From contig CAVSAT010000002.1 in the NCBI GenBank assembly GCA_963726005.1, positions 186,001 to 250,000 of the forward strand: a DNA stretch of 64,000 nucleotides, read 5' to 3'. The stretch comes from Bog-473 sp963726005. GTDB taxonomy: Bacteria; Actinomycetota; Acidimicrobiia; Acidimicrobiales; RAAP-2. Shown piece after piece: positions 1 to 10,724 of this stretch. Each line of letters opens with the position of its first letter. Position 1 is the first letter of the stretch. Below the pieces are notes generated by a model that worked only from the letters and a program-made list of their open reading frames with translations, was not told where the DNA came from and made no database searches. The translations under genes were made by a program, and so were the position numbers.

Positions 1-482
1 TTGGTCACGTTGTACCAACCGATGTTCGGCTCCACCTCGAGGCCGCCCACCGAGGAGACATTGATGACCGAGCCCCGCAGCCCCGACTTCACCGCGGCGG
101 CGGTCCAGACCACGATCGAGAGCTGGTTGACCTCGAACGTCTTCTGCGCCCGGACGACGTCGATGTCGATCATCGGGCCGAAGTACGGATTGGTCCCCGC
201 GTTGTTGACCAGGATGTCGAGGCCCCCGAAGCGGGCCAGCGTGGAAGCGACGCACGCTTGGGCGTCTTCTGGCTTCCCGACGTGGGACGCCACCCACCCC
301 ACTCGTTCAGGGGGAATTCCCAGGGCAACGAGCCCGGCAGCCGCCTCGGCCAGGTCCTCCGCCGTTCGAGAGGTGATCATCACGTTCCCGCCCGCTTCGG
401 CGAAGCGGGTGGCGATGCCCAGCCCGATGCCGCGGCTGCCGCCGGTGATCAGCGCCGTCTTTCCCGTGAGTGAGAGCTCCAT
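1..482 (-). CDS. SDR family oxidoreductase, 3' end cut off by window edge
   Basis: Reading the minus strand from an ATG at 482 gives a classical short-chain dehydrogenase N-terminus: MELSLTGKTALITGG followed by SRGIG (the TGxxxGIG NAD(P)-binding motif), then LDILVNNAGT (the NNAG motif) and VINVSSVGG (the strand carrying the catalytic Ser). The gene runs off the window before the catalytic YxxxK would appear, so only about 160 residues are visible. It is divergent from the DUF255 gene starting at 549, so the 66 bp between them should hold both promoters. Family membership is clear; the substrate cannot be inferred. Confidence 0.88.
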   Translation of the reverse strand, partial: MELSLTGKTALITGGSRGIGLGIATRFAEAGGNVMITSRTAEDLAEAAAGLVALGIPPERVGWVASHVGKPEDAQACVASTLARFGGLDILVNNAGTNPYFGPMIDIDVVRAQKTFEVNQLSIVVWTAAAVKSGLRGSVINVSSVGGLEVEPNIGWYNVT

Positions 483-548
483 CGCCCGAGCCTTGCACGG
501 GCACCGCCCGTGCCGGGTTTGCACCAACCGCGCCCTAGCATCCGTCCT

Positions 549-2620
<2,072 letters not shown>

Positions 2621-2624
<4 letters not shown>

Positions 2625-3625
2625 GTGCAAATGTCGTCGATCCCGGGACTGGGGGCGGCAACGGCTCCGGGCACACGAAACACCATGCGGATGCCCCGCG
2701 ACCCAGGCGCAAGGACACGGACACTGACACTGACACTGACAGGGACCTAGTCACGGACACAGACACAGAAGTCGACAACACCTTGGACACAGGCGCGGAC
2801 ATGCACACGGAATTCGACAGCGGCGCCGCCACAGACCGACGTCTGCGCGGAGAAGGCGGCGACACGGCCGACGACGACGAGACCGAGTCGGGCACGAAGC
2901 TGGCCGACCGGCAGCACGCGACGGGCGCCCCGACCGACCCCTCGCGCCTACTGCGACGCTCCGCCCGGCGCAAAGAGCGCGTGCCCACCGCTGGCGGCTC
3001 CACGCTGCACCTCCTCGTCCTGTCCTCCACCGCGGAAGACACGACGGTTGTGGACCTGGCCACGCGCACGGTCATGCGGGTGCGCGTGCCGTGGCCCGAG
3101 GGACACGAACCCGACATCAGCACCTTCGACGTCGTGGAGGTGACCTTGGCCGACGATCCCGAACGCGACGACCTCGCCCAGCCCGAGGCGACCACGGTCG
3201 CCGACCTCCCCCGCCACGTCGGCACGCTGCGTGGTCGGCACCTGCGCAAGCTCCTGAGACGACTGGTGGCGACTCCGGACGGCCCGTTGCTCGGCTTCCC
3301 GGGGCCCTCGGCTCCCTACTGGGAATTCCGGGGCTTCCGGCCGTCGGTGGCGCTGATAGAGCCCACCCGGCGACCCCAGCTGATCCGGCGCCAGGCGGAC
3401 GGCACCACGTGGGTCCGTTTCGGGTGGGACCGGGACGACGTTTGGCTGCCGGTCGAGGACCGCAACGCCGCCCGCGCCCTCGACGCCGCTCGACGTGAAC
3501 GCCTGAGCGGCAAAAGTCTGTCCACCGCGCTCGGGTTCGAGCCGCAGTACCTCTTGGTGACGGTCAGCCCGCCACGGGACGGCCACTGCTACAAGGTGTG
3601 CGCCGCGGTCCTGCCCCAGGGCTGA
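2621..3625 (+). CDS. hypothetical protein with Asp/Thr repeat
   Basis: I do not recognise this 334-residue protein. The start is taken at the ATG overlapping the DUF255 stop (ATGA). Residues about 30-70 are low complexity, an Asp-Thr-Asp-Thr run encoded by a tandem hexamer-like DNA repeat (about 2716-2775). The acidic, hydrophilic first 100 residues are probably disordered. The rest, from about residue 125, looks globular, with LHLLVLSSTAEDTTVVDL, VRVPWPEGHEPDI and APYWEFRGFRPSVALIEP. There is no signal peptide or membrane segment. The coupling suggests a partner of the DUF255 protein, but no function can be named. Confidence 0.7.
2716..2775 (+). repeat. short tandem repeat encoding Asp-Thr run
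   Basis: Repeated GACACGGACACT / GACACTGAC units lie inside the 2621-3625 gene. The in-frame hexamer GAYACx encodes Asp-Thr pairs. The repeat is imperfect, with GACAGGGACCTAGTC interrupting it. Confidence 0.7.
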
Positions 3626-3668
3626 TCAGCGCGTTCGCTCCGGTCGGCCGACGCGCCGCAGACGTGCT

Positions 3669-4340
3669 TCAGCGGCCGAGCTTGCCGCCTGCCAGGTCCT
3701 CGGCCATCGCCCAGCCGAAGGCGACCAACCGGTCACCCCGGATGGCGTCGCAGCTGTCGAAATGGGTCTCGACCCCCTCGGGGATCTTGACCTTGGGCGC
3801 GAAGAAATCGAGCCCGCCGGCCACCGACCCGTCCCCCTTCACGACGAAGGTCCGATCGTCGAGCTTGTTCTCGCAACCGAAGCGCTTCGAGAGGCGACGT
3901 GCCCAGGCCCGCTCCTCACCGGAGGACTTGTGGCCCGGGAAGGGCACGACGTCCTGAAGCCCGTTGAAGGCCCGGAACCCCTCCGGCGTCAGCAGCCGCG
4001 TCCCGAGGAGGACGTCCTCGTCCGGGAAGGCGAGCAGGGCGCGGCGGTACTGGTCCGCCATGATGCCCTTGAGGGCAGCCTCTGCCCGCGACGTGCGATC
4101 GACGAGAGCCAACCCGACGAGCAGGGAGGGTGTGCCCCCGATGCGTTCCAGGGTGCAGAACGAGTACCCCCGCAACTTGTTCCCTTCCCGGGCTTGGGTG
4201 ATGAGCACCCAGGCCTCCCGCTCCTTGGAGAGGAAACCGATGTCGAAGCCAGGCGGGCGGTCCGCGGACAGATCCGCCATTTCGACGAGCTCAGCGTCGC
4301 TGAGCGCAGTGCAATCCTTGGTGCTCACTACGATCGGCAT
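3669..4340 (-). CDS. hypothetical protein, 223 aa
   Basis: A cytosolic-looking protein with no signal or membrane segment, starting MPIVVSTKDCTALSDAELVE. Blocks such as REAWVLITQAREGNKLRGYS, LLVGLALVDRT and FPDEDVLLGTRLLTPEGFRA suggest a mixed alpha/beta fold, perhaps GNAT-like, but no acetyl-CoA motif is obvious and I do not assign a family. It is convergent with the 2621-3625 gene (43 bp apart) and lies in the same direction as dnaE, 125 bp downstream of the dnaE stop. Coding is supported by a full-length open frame in a good codon pattern. Confidence 0.6.
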   Translation of the reverse strand: MPIVVSTKDCTALSDAELVEMADLSADRPPGFDIGFLSKEREAWVLITQAREGNKLRGYSFCTLERIGGTPSLLVGLALVDRTSRAEAALKGIMADQYRRALLAFPDEDVLLGTRLLTPEGFRAFNGLQDVVPFPGHKSSGEERAWARRLSKRFGCENKLDDRTFVVKGDGSVAGGLDFFAPKVKIPEGVETHFDSCDAIRGDRLVAFGWAMAEDLAGGKLGR

Positions 4341-4465
4341 GGGTTGAGTCTACTGGCTGCGCCGGGCGCTTTCCCAACCGGCCGGACCCCGCCAAGGGTC
4401 GCCGCCGCCCGACTGGCGTTCCGTCACCGCAGGTCACAGACGGAATCTGCCACCGGCGCACGGCC

Positions 4466-7400
4466 TCAGGACAAGACCGCACTCTGCCCGAGCAACCGCT
4501 TCAGCTCGCCGACGAGCCCGTTGCGACAGTCCACGTTGAACTCCGGCGGCAGCCGAAGGACCTTGGCGCCGACGTGGAGCAGGACCGGGGACTGGCCGGG
4601 GTGACCGCTCAGGACCTCCTTCAGGCCGTCCACCTTGGCGTCGGTGAGCACCCCGAGGGGCAGCGTGATGTGGAGGTCCTCCTGGCCCCGCGCCAGCAGC
4701 GGGCGGGAGACCTCCATGCACACGATCTTCGGCTCCTCCTCCCGGGTGTCGAGCCGGCCCCGCACGACGAGGATGGCGTCGTTCTCGATGAGTGAGCCGT
4801 ACTCGGCCATCGTCTTCGGGAACACGAAGACCTCCATGGCCGCCTGCAGGTCTTCGAGAACGAAGCGGGCCATCAAGTCTCCCTTCTTCGTGTAGGACCG
4901 TCGGAGGTCGGTCACCACACCCCCGACCATCCGCACAGGCGAACGGTCCCCGGCCGCTGGATCCTCCTCTCGCATGTCCGAGAGGGTGCTGTCGGTGTGC
5001 TTGGCCAGGGCCCCCTCAAAGCCCATGAGCGGGTGGTCGCTCACATAGAGGCCGAGCATCTCTTTCTCGAAGGCCAGCCGTTGCCCTTTGTCGAACTCTG
5101 TGTCCGGGATGGCGACCTTGGCCCCACCCCAGCCCGGGTCGGCCTGCTCCTCCTCGAACGCGGCGAAGAGGGTCGTGATGCCCTGCTCCTGCTCGCGACG
5201 CCGCTCCAGGGTGCGATCGACGACGGCCTCGAGGACCAGGCACAGACCCTGGCGTGGGTGGCCTTGCGCGTCGAAGGCGCCCCCCTTCACGAGAGACTCC
5301 ATGGTCCGCTTGTTGAGGACGACGGGGTCGACCCGCTGGCAGAAGTCGAAGATGTCGGCGAAGGGCCCGTTGGCGTCACGTTCGGCCACGATGCGGTCGA
5401 CGAGGCCCTCGCCGACGTTGCGCACCGCGGCCAGCCCGAAGACGATGGCCGGCCGGGCCTGGTCCCGCTCGACGCTCCGGTCCGGCGCGAATTCGGCGAC
5501 CGAGCGGTTGACGTCGGGCACCAGCACGTCGATCCCCATGGAGCGGCACTCGGAGAGATAGACCGCCGTCTTGTCCTTGTTGTCCTTGACCGAGGTCAGC
5601 AGTGCCGCCATGTACTCCACGGGATAGTGGGCCTTGAGCCAGGCGGTCTGGTACGCCACCAACCCATAGCCGTAGGAGTGCGACTTGTTGAACGCGTAAT
5701 CGGCGAACGGCTCGATGATGTCGAAGAGCTGCGTGCCCAGCTGCTCGCCGTAGCCCTGCGTGACGCAGCCCGCGACGAACTTCTCACGCTCGGCGGCGAT
5801 CATGGCCCGGATCTTCTTGCCGCACGCTTTGCGGAGGTTGTCGGCCTCCTCGAGGGAGTAGCCCGCGAACTTCTGGGCGACCCGCATCACCGACTCCTGG
5901 TACAGCATCAGGCCGTAGGTGTCCTTGAGGATCGGCTCGATGTCGGGGTGCAGGTACGTCAGCTCCTTCCGGCCGTTCTTGAGCTCGGGATAGTCGCGGT
6001 GCATGTTGGCGGCCATCGGCCCGGGCCGGTAGAGGGCCACCAGCGCGGCCACGTCGTCGAAGCTGGTCGGCGCGAGAGACCGCAGCGTCTGGCGCATGGC
6101 GCCGCCCTCGAGCTGGAACACGCCCACCGACTCGGCCCGCCGGAGCATCTCGAGCGTGGGCTCGTCGGCCAGGTCGACGTTGTCGATGTCGGGCCGCTCA
6201 CCGGTGACCTCCTCAATCAGATCGAGCGTGCGCTCGATCACCGAGAGGTTGCGCAGGCCGAGGAAGTCCATCTTGAGCAGGCCGAGGTCCTCGACGCCGT
6301 GCATTTCGTACTGCGTCACGATGGGGGCGTCGGCCGGGTCCCCTCCCGCGTCGGGCTTGCGCTGGATCGGCAGGTAGTCAGTCAGCGGATCGCGCGAGAT
6401 CACCACCGCCGCCGCGTGGATGCCGTCCTGGCGCCGTAGGCCCTCGAGGCCGAGTGCGACGTCGATAACCTCCTTGGCGTCAGGGTCCGACTCGTGCATG
6501 GTGCGGAGCTCGGCGGCGGCCGCGAAACCGTCCTCGTGCCCCTCGATCTTGATGAGGCATGCCCGCAAAGGCGTGTCTCGGCCCATCACGAGCGGCGGCA
6601 TGGCCTTGGCGATGCGGTCCCCCACGAGGTACGGCTTGCCGAGCACCCGGGCGGCGTCGCGCACCGCCGCCCGGGCCTTGATGGTCGAGAACGTGATCAC
6701 CTGAGCCACCCGGTCGCTGCCGTACTTCTCCGCCGCGTAGCGCATCACGTCGGCGCGGTAGCGCTCGTCGAAGTCCATGTCGATGTCCGGCATCTGCTTG
6801 CGGCCCGGGTTCAAGAAGCGCTCGAAGAGGAGGTCGTAGCGGATCGGGTCGAGGTCCACGATGCGCAGGCAGTAGGCCACGCAGCACCCGGCGGCCGAGC
6901 CCCGGCCCGGGCCGACGCGGATGCCTGACTCCCGGGCGAAGCGGATCAGGTCCCACACGACGAGGAAGTAGGCGGCGAAGCCCATGTTGCCGATGACGCC
7001 GAGCTCGTAGTCGAGGCGCTCCACCACCTCGGGGGGCAGCGGCGAGCCGTAGCGCTGCCGCGCTCCCTCCGCCGTCAGGTCGCGCAGGTAGGCGAGGGCG
7101 CGCTCCTCGTAGGTGTCGCCGCTGAAACGGTCCGGCACCGGGAACTCCGGCAGGCTCGGCTTGCCGAGCTCGATCTGCACGTCCGCGCGTTCGGCGATCA
7201 GCAACGTGTTGTCGCACGCCTCGGGCACGTCGCGGAACAGGTGGCGCATCTCGGCCGCGCTCTTCAGGTAATGCTCGGTGCCCTCGAACTTGAAGCGGTT
7301 GGTGTCGGCGAGGAGGGCTCCGGTCTGCACGCACAAGAGGGCGTCGTGGGCCACCGCGTCCTCGCGGTGCGTGTAGTGGCTGTCGTTGGTGGCGAGGAGC

Positions 7401-8044
7401 GGCGCATCGATGCGCCGTGCGATCTCGATCAGCTCCGGATTGGTCCGGTGCTGGTCCGCGATCCCGTGGTCCTGCAGCTCCACGAAGAGGTTGCCCCGGC
7501 CGAAGATGTCCTGCAGCCGCGCCGCCCGGCGTTCGGCCTCCGCCACGTCTCCCGCCAGCAGGGCCTGGAGGACGACGCCGCCCAGGCACCCCGTGGTGGC
7601 GATCAGGCCGGTGTGGTGACGCTCGAGGAGCTCCCAGTCAACCCGCGGCTTGTAGTAGTAGCCCTCGAGGTAGGCGGCCGACGACAGCTGCATGAGGTTG
7701 CGGTAGCCCTCGACGGTCTCGGCCAGGAGGGTCAGGTGGTAGTAGAGCTTCTGGCCGCCCTCGACATCGCCGCCGGTGTCGTCCATCCTGCCCCGGCGCA
7801 CGGGGCGCTCGTGGCGCGATTCGCCGGCCATGTAGGACTCGGTGCCGATGATCGGCACGATGCCCTGATCGCGGCACGCCTTGTAGAAGTCGAGGACCCC
7901 GTACATGTTGCCGTGGTCCGTGATGCCGAGCGCCGGCTGCCCGTCGGCCACCGCCGCCGCGACGAGGTCCCCCACCCGCGCCGCGCCGTCGAGCATGGAG
8001 AACTCGGTGTGGGTGTGCAGATGCGTAAACGACCGCTCCGACAC
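4466..8044 (-). CDS. dnaE: DNA polymerase III subunit alpha
   Basis: The 1192-residue replicative polymerase is of normal DnaE1 length. An N-terminal PHP domain starts FTHLHTHTEFSMLDGAARV and continues with ALGITDHGNMYGVLDFY. The palm carries PDIDMDFDERYR with the metal-binding aspartates, followed by the finger region (DGIHAAAVVISRDP), the beta-binding region and a C-terminal OB-fold (VRMVGGVVTDLRRSYTKKGD). The frame is open to a GTG at 8062, but a strong Shine-Dalgarno (AAAGGAGG, 8056-8049) lies just before the GTG at 8044, giving MSERSFTHLHTHTEF; I chose that start. It is normally next to lspA-rluD in many actinobacteria but is separated from them here. Confidence 0.97.
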   Translation of the reverse strand: MSERSFTHLHTHTEFSMLDGAARVGDLVAAAVADGQPALGITDHGNMYGVLDFYKACRDQGIVPIIGTESYMAGESRHERPVRRGRMDDTGGDVEGGQKLYYHLTLLAETVEGYRNLMQLSSAAYLEGYYYKPRVDWELLERHHTGLIATTGCLGGVVLQALLAGDVAEAERRAARLQDIFGRGNLFVELQDHGIADQHRTNPELIEIARRIDAPLLATNDSHYTHREDAVAHDALLCVQTGALLADTNRFKFEGTEHYLKSAAEMRHLFRDVPEACDNTLLIAERADVQIELGKPSLPEFPVPDRFSGDTYEERALAYLRDLTAEGARQRYGSPLPPEVVERLDYELGVIGNMGFAAYFLVVWDLIRFARESGIRVGPGRGSAAGCCVAYCLRIVDLDPIRYDLLFERFLNPGRKQMPDIDMDFDERYRADVMRYAAEKYGSDRVAQVITFSTIKARAAVRDAARVLGKPYLVGDRIAKAMPPLVMGRDTPLRACLIKIEGHEDGFAAAAELRTMHESDPDAKEVIDVALGLEGLRRQDGIHAAAVVISRDPLTDYLPIQRKPDAGGDPADAPIVTQYEMHGVEDLGLLKMDFLGLRNLSVIERTLDLIEEVTGERPDIDNVDLADEPTLEMLRRAESVGVFQLEGGAMRQTLRSLAPTSFDDVAALVALYRPGPMAANMHRDYPELKNGRKELTYLHPDIEPILKDTYGLMLYQESVMRVAQKFAGYSLEEADNLRKACGKKIRAMIAAEREKFVAGCVTQGYGEQLGTQLFDIIEPFADYAFNKSHSYGYGLVAYQTAWLKAHYPVEYMAALLTSVKDNKDKTAVYLSECRSMGIDVLVPDVNRSVAEFAPDRSVERDQARPAIVFGLAAVRNVGEGLVDRIVAERDANGPFADIFDFCQRVDPVVLNKRTMESLVKGGAFDAQGHPRQGLCLVLEAVVDRTLERRREQEQGITTLFAAFEEEQADPGWGGAKVAIPDTEFDKGQRLAFEKEMLGLYVSDHPLMGFEGALAKHTDSTLSDMREEDPAAGDRSPVRMVGGVVTDLRRSYTKKGDLMARFVLEDLQAAMEVFVFPKTMAEYGSLIENDAILVVRGRLDTREEEPKIVCMEVSRPLLARGQEDLHITLPLGVLTDAKVDGLKEVLSGHPGQSPVLLHVGAKVLRLPPEFNVDCRNGLVGELKRLLGQSAVLS

Positions 8045-8048
8045 CGGC

Positions 8049-8056
8049 CCTCCTTT
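8049..8056 (-). promoter_or_regulatory. ribosome binding site deciding the dnaE start
   Basis: AAAGGAGG on the minus strand sits four bases before the GTG at 8044. It falls inside the longer frame that begins at 8062, which argues against that upstream start. Confidence 0.75.
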
Positions 8057-8196
8057 CGCCACGGAAACTTACACCGGTGTGATTCCTCCCGGGCTCAGCA
8101 ATCTAGCCCGCCGGGCGGACGGTGAGGACCACCGATCCAGCCTCTTTGTAGGCGGCCGGACCCACCGCCGGGACCGAGGAAGGCGGCCCTCGTCGC

Positions 8197-8213
8197 GCCT
8201 TGCCCGGCAAGGC
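8197..8213. repeat. 17-bp perfect palindrome upstream of dnaE
   Basis: GCCTTGCC and GGCAAGGC flank a single central C, about 150 bp upstream of the dnaE start and about 90 bp past the end of bpa. The centre is too tight for a full-length hairpin without opening base pairs, so it could be a protein-binding site or a weak terminator for bpa. No T-tract follows. Confidence 0.45.
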
Positions 8214-8305
8214 CGGCGGGCCCCCGTCACCGCATCGCCTCGGGCGGGAGCGCCCAAATCGGCGTCTGTCACGTCCCGGCCGTGCCGTCACCCGCGCCGT
8301 GGCCC

Positions 8306-8836
8306 TCAGAGGTAGGCCCCGGTCCGGCCGCCGGACTCGCCGGCGGAGGGCAGTCCCCGCTGGCGCATTTCCTCGAGCTGGGCCCGGGCGGCCATCTGCT
8401 GGGACATCAGCGTCGCCTGGATCCCTTGGAACAGGCCCTCCAGCCACCCAACCAGCTGCGCCTGGGCGATGCGCAGCTCGGCGTCGCTCGGCGCTGCCGA
8501 GTCGAAGGGCAGCGCCATGCGGTCGAGCTCTGCCACCAGGTCCGGCGACAGGCCCTCCGACAGCTCGTGGATCGACTGCTCGTAGATCTCCCGCAGGCGC
8601 ACCCGGCTCTTCTCGTCCAGCGGGGCCGCCCGCACCTCGTCGAGAAGTGTCTTGACCATGGAGCCGATACGCAGCACCCGTGCCGGCTCTTGCACCGACT
8701 CGCCCGACCGCTGCTCGGGGGCGGATCCGTCCCTGTTTCCTTCGAGCACCTCGTCGGGGGCGACCGCCGCCGGCTCACCCGCTCCCGTGTCGCTCCCAGT
8801 CAAGTCATTCGTCACGTCATTCGTCTGGTCATCCAT
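8306..8836 (-). CDS. bpa: bacterial proteasome activator (Bpa/PafE, DUF2587 family)
   Basis: The 176-residue protein has a disordered acidic N-terminus (about residues 1-50) and then the helical core RVLRIGSMVKTLLDEVRAAP with a following four-helix pattern ending LEEMRQRGLP. The last four residues are GAYL; in Mycobacterium Bpa the C-terminal GQYL docks into the 20S proteasome alpha ring, so the motif is nearly kept. Known members form a dodecameric ring that feeds unfolded proteins to the proteasome without ATP or Pup. GGAAGG lies four bases before the ATG. It implies a 20S proteasome elsewhere in the genome. Confidence 0.9.
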   Translation of the reverse strand: MDDQTNDVTNDLTGSDTGAGEPAAVAPDEVLEGNRDGSAPEQRSGESVQEPARVLRIGSMVKTLLDEVRAAPLDEKSRVRLREIYEQSIHELSEGLSPDLVAELDRMALPFDSAAPSDAELRIAQAQLVGWLEGLFQGIQATLMSQQMAARAQLEEMRQRGLPSAGESGGRTGAYL

Positions 8837-8920
8837 GGTGCCTTCCGTACCCGTCGCGTTGCGTGCCCAGCCGCTGGTGTGCCCTTCTGCGGCCCAATGT
8901 TGCCATCGGTGTCGCCCCTG

Positions 8921-10111
8921 TCACGTGGCCGACCAACCGAGCAGGGGAACCATCATTTCCGCCGAGGTCAGGGACCCGTGGCGGGCCTTGAGGCGGAGCT
9001 CCCCGGTATCGGCCGGATCGAGGAAAGCCGTCGGGGCGAAGGGCACCAGGACGATGTCGCCCAGTCGAGCCATGACCTGGGCCGAGGGCACGCCGCCGAG
9101 CCAACCTGCATCGACGATCTGCTGCCTGGTGCGGACCCAGGCCACGTCACCGTGGAGCGCCGTCGCGGCGGCGAGAACTTCCGATTCCGCCCCCGGGCGG
9201 ACGTGCAGCCAGCGAAACCGCCCCTCGCCACTGATCAGGGTCACACATTGCATGATCTCCGGGCCGAGGACCTCGACGGATCTCCCGACGTCCACCTGGC
9301 CGTGATCCGCCGTCACGACCAGAACTGCGCCGGGCGGCAGGACCTCGAGCACGTCGCCGACGAGCCGGTCGGTGGCGCGCAGTTCGTCGTCGTAGTACTC
9401 GTTCAGGCCATGGGCGTGGGCGATGCGGTCGATGCCTTCGTAGTAGGCGTAGACGAACGGAGAACCGGCGGCGGTCAGCTCGCCGACCGCGGTCACCAGC
9501 CCGGCTGGCGTGTGCCAGCGGTGGAGGTCCACGTCCCCCAGGTGCGCGGCAGTGAAGCCGGTCGGGCCGTAGTCGTAGCGCGTGACGACGGGCACCCGGC
9601 TCGTGGCACCGGGGAACGACTCGAACGGCTGGAATACGTGCGCCGGCACCCGAATCCGTGCGTCGGAACCATGGACGGACCACTGCAGGACGTTCATCAC
9701 CTCGCCGTCGAGAGCGACCCTGTAGCCGACCACCCCGTGCTCGGCCGGTACCCGGCCAGTGACGAGGGTCGTCAGGGCGCAGGCCGTCGTGCTTGGAGCC
9801 ACCGACGTCAGGGCGGTCCCGACAGCGGCCTGCAGTGTCGGGGCGAGCCCGGCGCGCTGGTGCAGCTGCTCCGCGCCGAGGCCGTCGAGCACGAGGAGAA
9901 CGATCTGGCGTGCCTCCGCCACCGGAGCCGGGAACCATGGTGGGAGCGGTGCGGCGCCCGGTAGCGCGAGATGGCCGAGCAGGGTCGGGACGACGTGATG
10001 CAAGCAGGGCCCGTTCCAGTTCGGGAGGATCGGTTCGGGCGGATCCCCGGAGGCCACTGCCCCGGTCCCGGGGTTTGCCACCGTCGCCTGGGCCGTCGCG
10101 CCGTCGTTCAC
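8921..10111 (-). CDS. alkaline phosphatase family protein / nucleotide pyrophosphatase-phosphodiesterase
   Basis: About 396 residues of the alkaline-phosphatase superfamily: IVLLVLDGLGAEQLH supplies the first metal Asp, SVAPSTTACALTTLVTGR the nucleophile Ser/Thr region, GVVGYRVALDG follows, and VLVVTADHGQVDVG is the C-terminal metal site (DHG). There is no signal peptide, so it is probably cytoplasmic. The frame is open to 10150; I take GTG 10111 because it leaves room for a promoter shared with the divergent rrf2-type gene, but the start is uncertain. The substrate is unknown; relatives hydrolyse phosphodiesters or phosphonates. Confidence 0.85.
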   Translation of the reverse strand: MNDGATAQATVANPGTGAVASGDPPEPILPNWNGPCLHHVVPTLLGHLALPGAAPLPPWFPAPVAEARQIVLLVLDGLGAEQLHQRAGLAPTLQAAVGTALTSVAPSTTACALTTLVTGRVPAEHGVVGYRVALDGEVMNVLQWSVHGSDARIRVPAHVFQPFESFPGATSRVPVVTRYDYGPTGFTAAHLGDVDLHRWHTPAGLVTAVGELTAAGSPFVYAYYEGIDRIAHAHGLNEYYDDELRATDRLVGDVLEVLPPGAVLVVTADHGQVDVGRSVEVLGPEIMQCVTLISGEGRFRWLHVRPGAESEVLAAATALHGDVAWVRTRQQIVDAGWLGGVPSAQVMARLGDIVLVPFAPTAFLDPADTGELRLKARHGSLTSAEMMVPLLGWSAT

Positions 10112-10175
10112 GGAGGCACACCCTACGACCCACGCACCCCCGCCACCCACGTGGGGGCCGGTAGCATTGACTGAT

Positions 10176-10610
10176 GTGAGAGTTTCAACACGGGGTGACT
10201 ACGCCAGTCGGGCCCTGCTCTCGCTCGCCCTCCGCGGCGCTGAGACACCCACCTCGGTGCGGGACATTGCTGTGCGCACGGGGCTCCCCCAGCCCTACCT
10301 CGAGCAGATCCTGCTGGCCCTGAAGGGGGCCGGTTTGGTCCGCTCCAAGCGAGGTGTCGGTGGCGGCTACGTCCTGGCCCGCCCGCCCGAGGCGATCTCG
10401 CTGGCGCAGATCGTGTCGGCCGTGGACGGCCCCATCGCCGCAGGCGACTTCGGGGAGCCCCACGCCAACGGCGCCTGTGACCACGAGGGGCAGTGCGTAC
10501 TCCTTGCCGTCTGGGCCGACGTGGGAGAGACCATCCGCACCCACCTGCAGTCCTACAGCCTGGCCGACATGGTCGATCGGGCCCGGGGGAACGTGGCGGC
10601 ATCCGTCTGA
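10176..10610 (+). CDS. Rrf2 family transcriptional regulator
   Basis: The 144-residue winged-helix regulator starts VRVSTRGDYASRALLSLA, the standard Rrf2 N-terminus; I use the GTG at 10176 rather than the TTG at 10167. The helix-turn-helix and wing contain LPQPYLEQILLALKGAGLV and RSKRGVGGGYVLARPP. Fe-S members carry three Cys in the GACDHEGQC region; only two are present here (C-x5-C), so a cluster, if any, needs another ligand. It is divergent from the phosphodiesterase gene 64 bp away, a likely target. A GC hexamer repeat lies directly downstream. Confidence 0.88.
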   Translation: MRVSTRGDYASRALLSLALRGAETPTSVRDIAVRTGLPQPYLEQILLALKGAGLVRSKRGVGGGYVLARPPEAISLAQIVSAVDGPIAAGDFGEPHANGACDHEGQCVLLAVWADVGETIRTHLQSYSLADMVDRARGNVAASV

Positions 10611-10621
10611 AGGCGGTCGCT

Positions 10622-10687
10622 GGCTACGGCTGCGGCTGCGGCTGCGGCTGCTGGTGCGGCTGCGGCTGCGGCTGCTGGTGCGGCTGG
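10622..10687. repeat. tandem GGCTGC hexamer repeat
   Basis: Eleven contiguous hexamers (GGCTGC and variants GGCTAC, TGGTGC, GGCTGG) follow the rrf2 stop. A higher-order 24-bp unit (three GGCTGC then TGGTGC) occurs twice. It lies between two convergent genes, with nothing coding that I can support. It would form GC-rich structure in both RNAs. Confidence 0.8.
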
Positions 10688-10724
10688 GGACGACCCCACC
10701 CTTCCCTCAAACGGAGGGCCCGAA

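Noticed and set aside
4997..6439. 480-residue plus-strand frame opposite dnaE
   Set aside because: Antisense to a conserved essential gene, with no recognisable motif.
10622..10687. CRISPR-like array
   Set aside because: Hexamer and 24-bp repeats run without unique spacers, and no cas genes are present.
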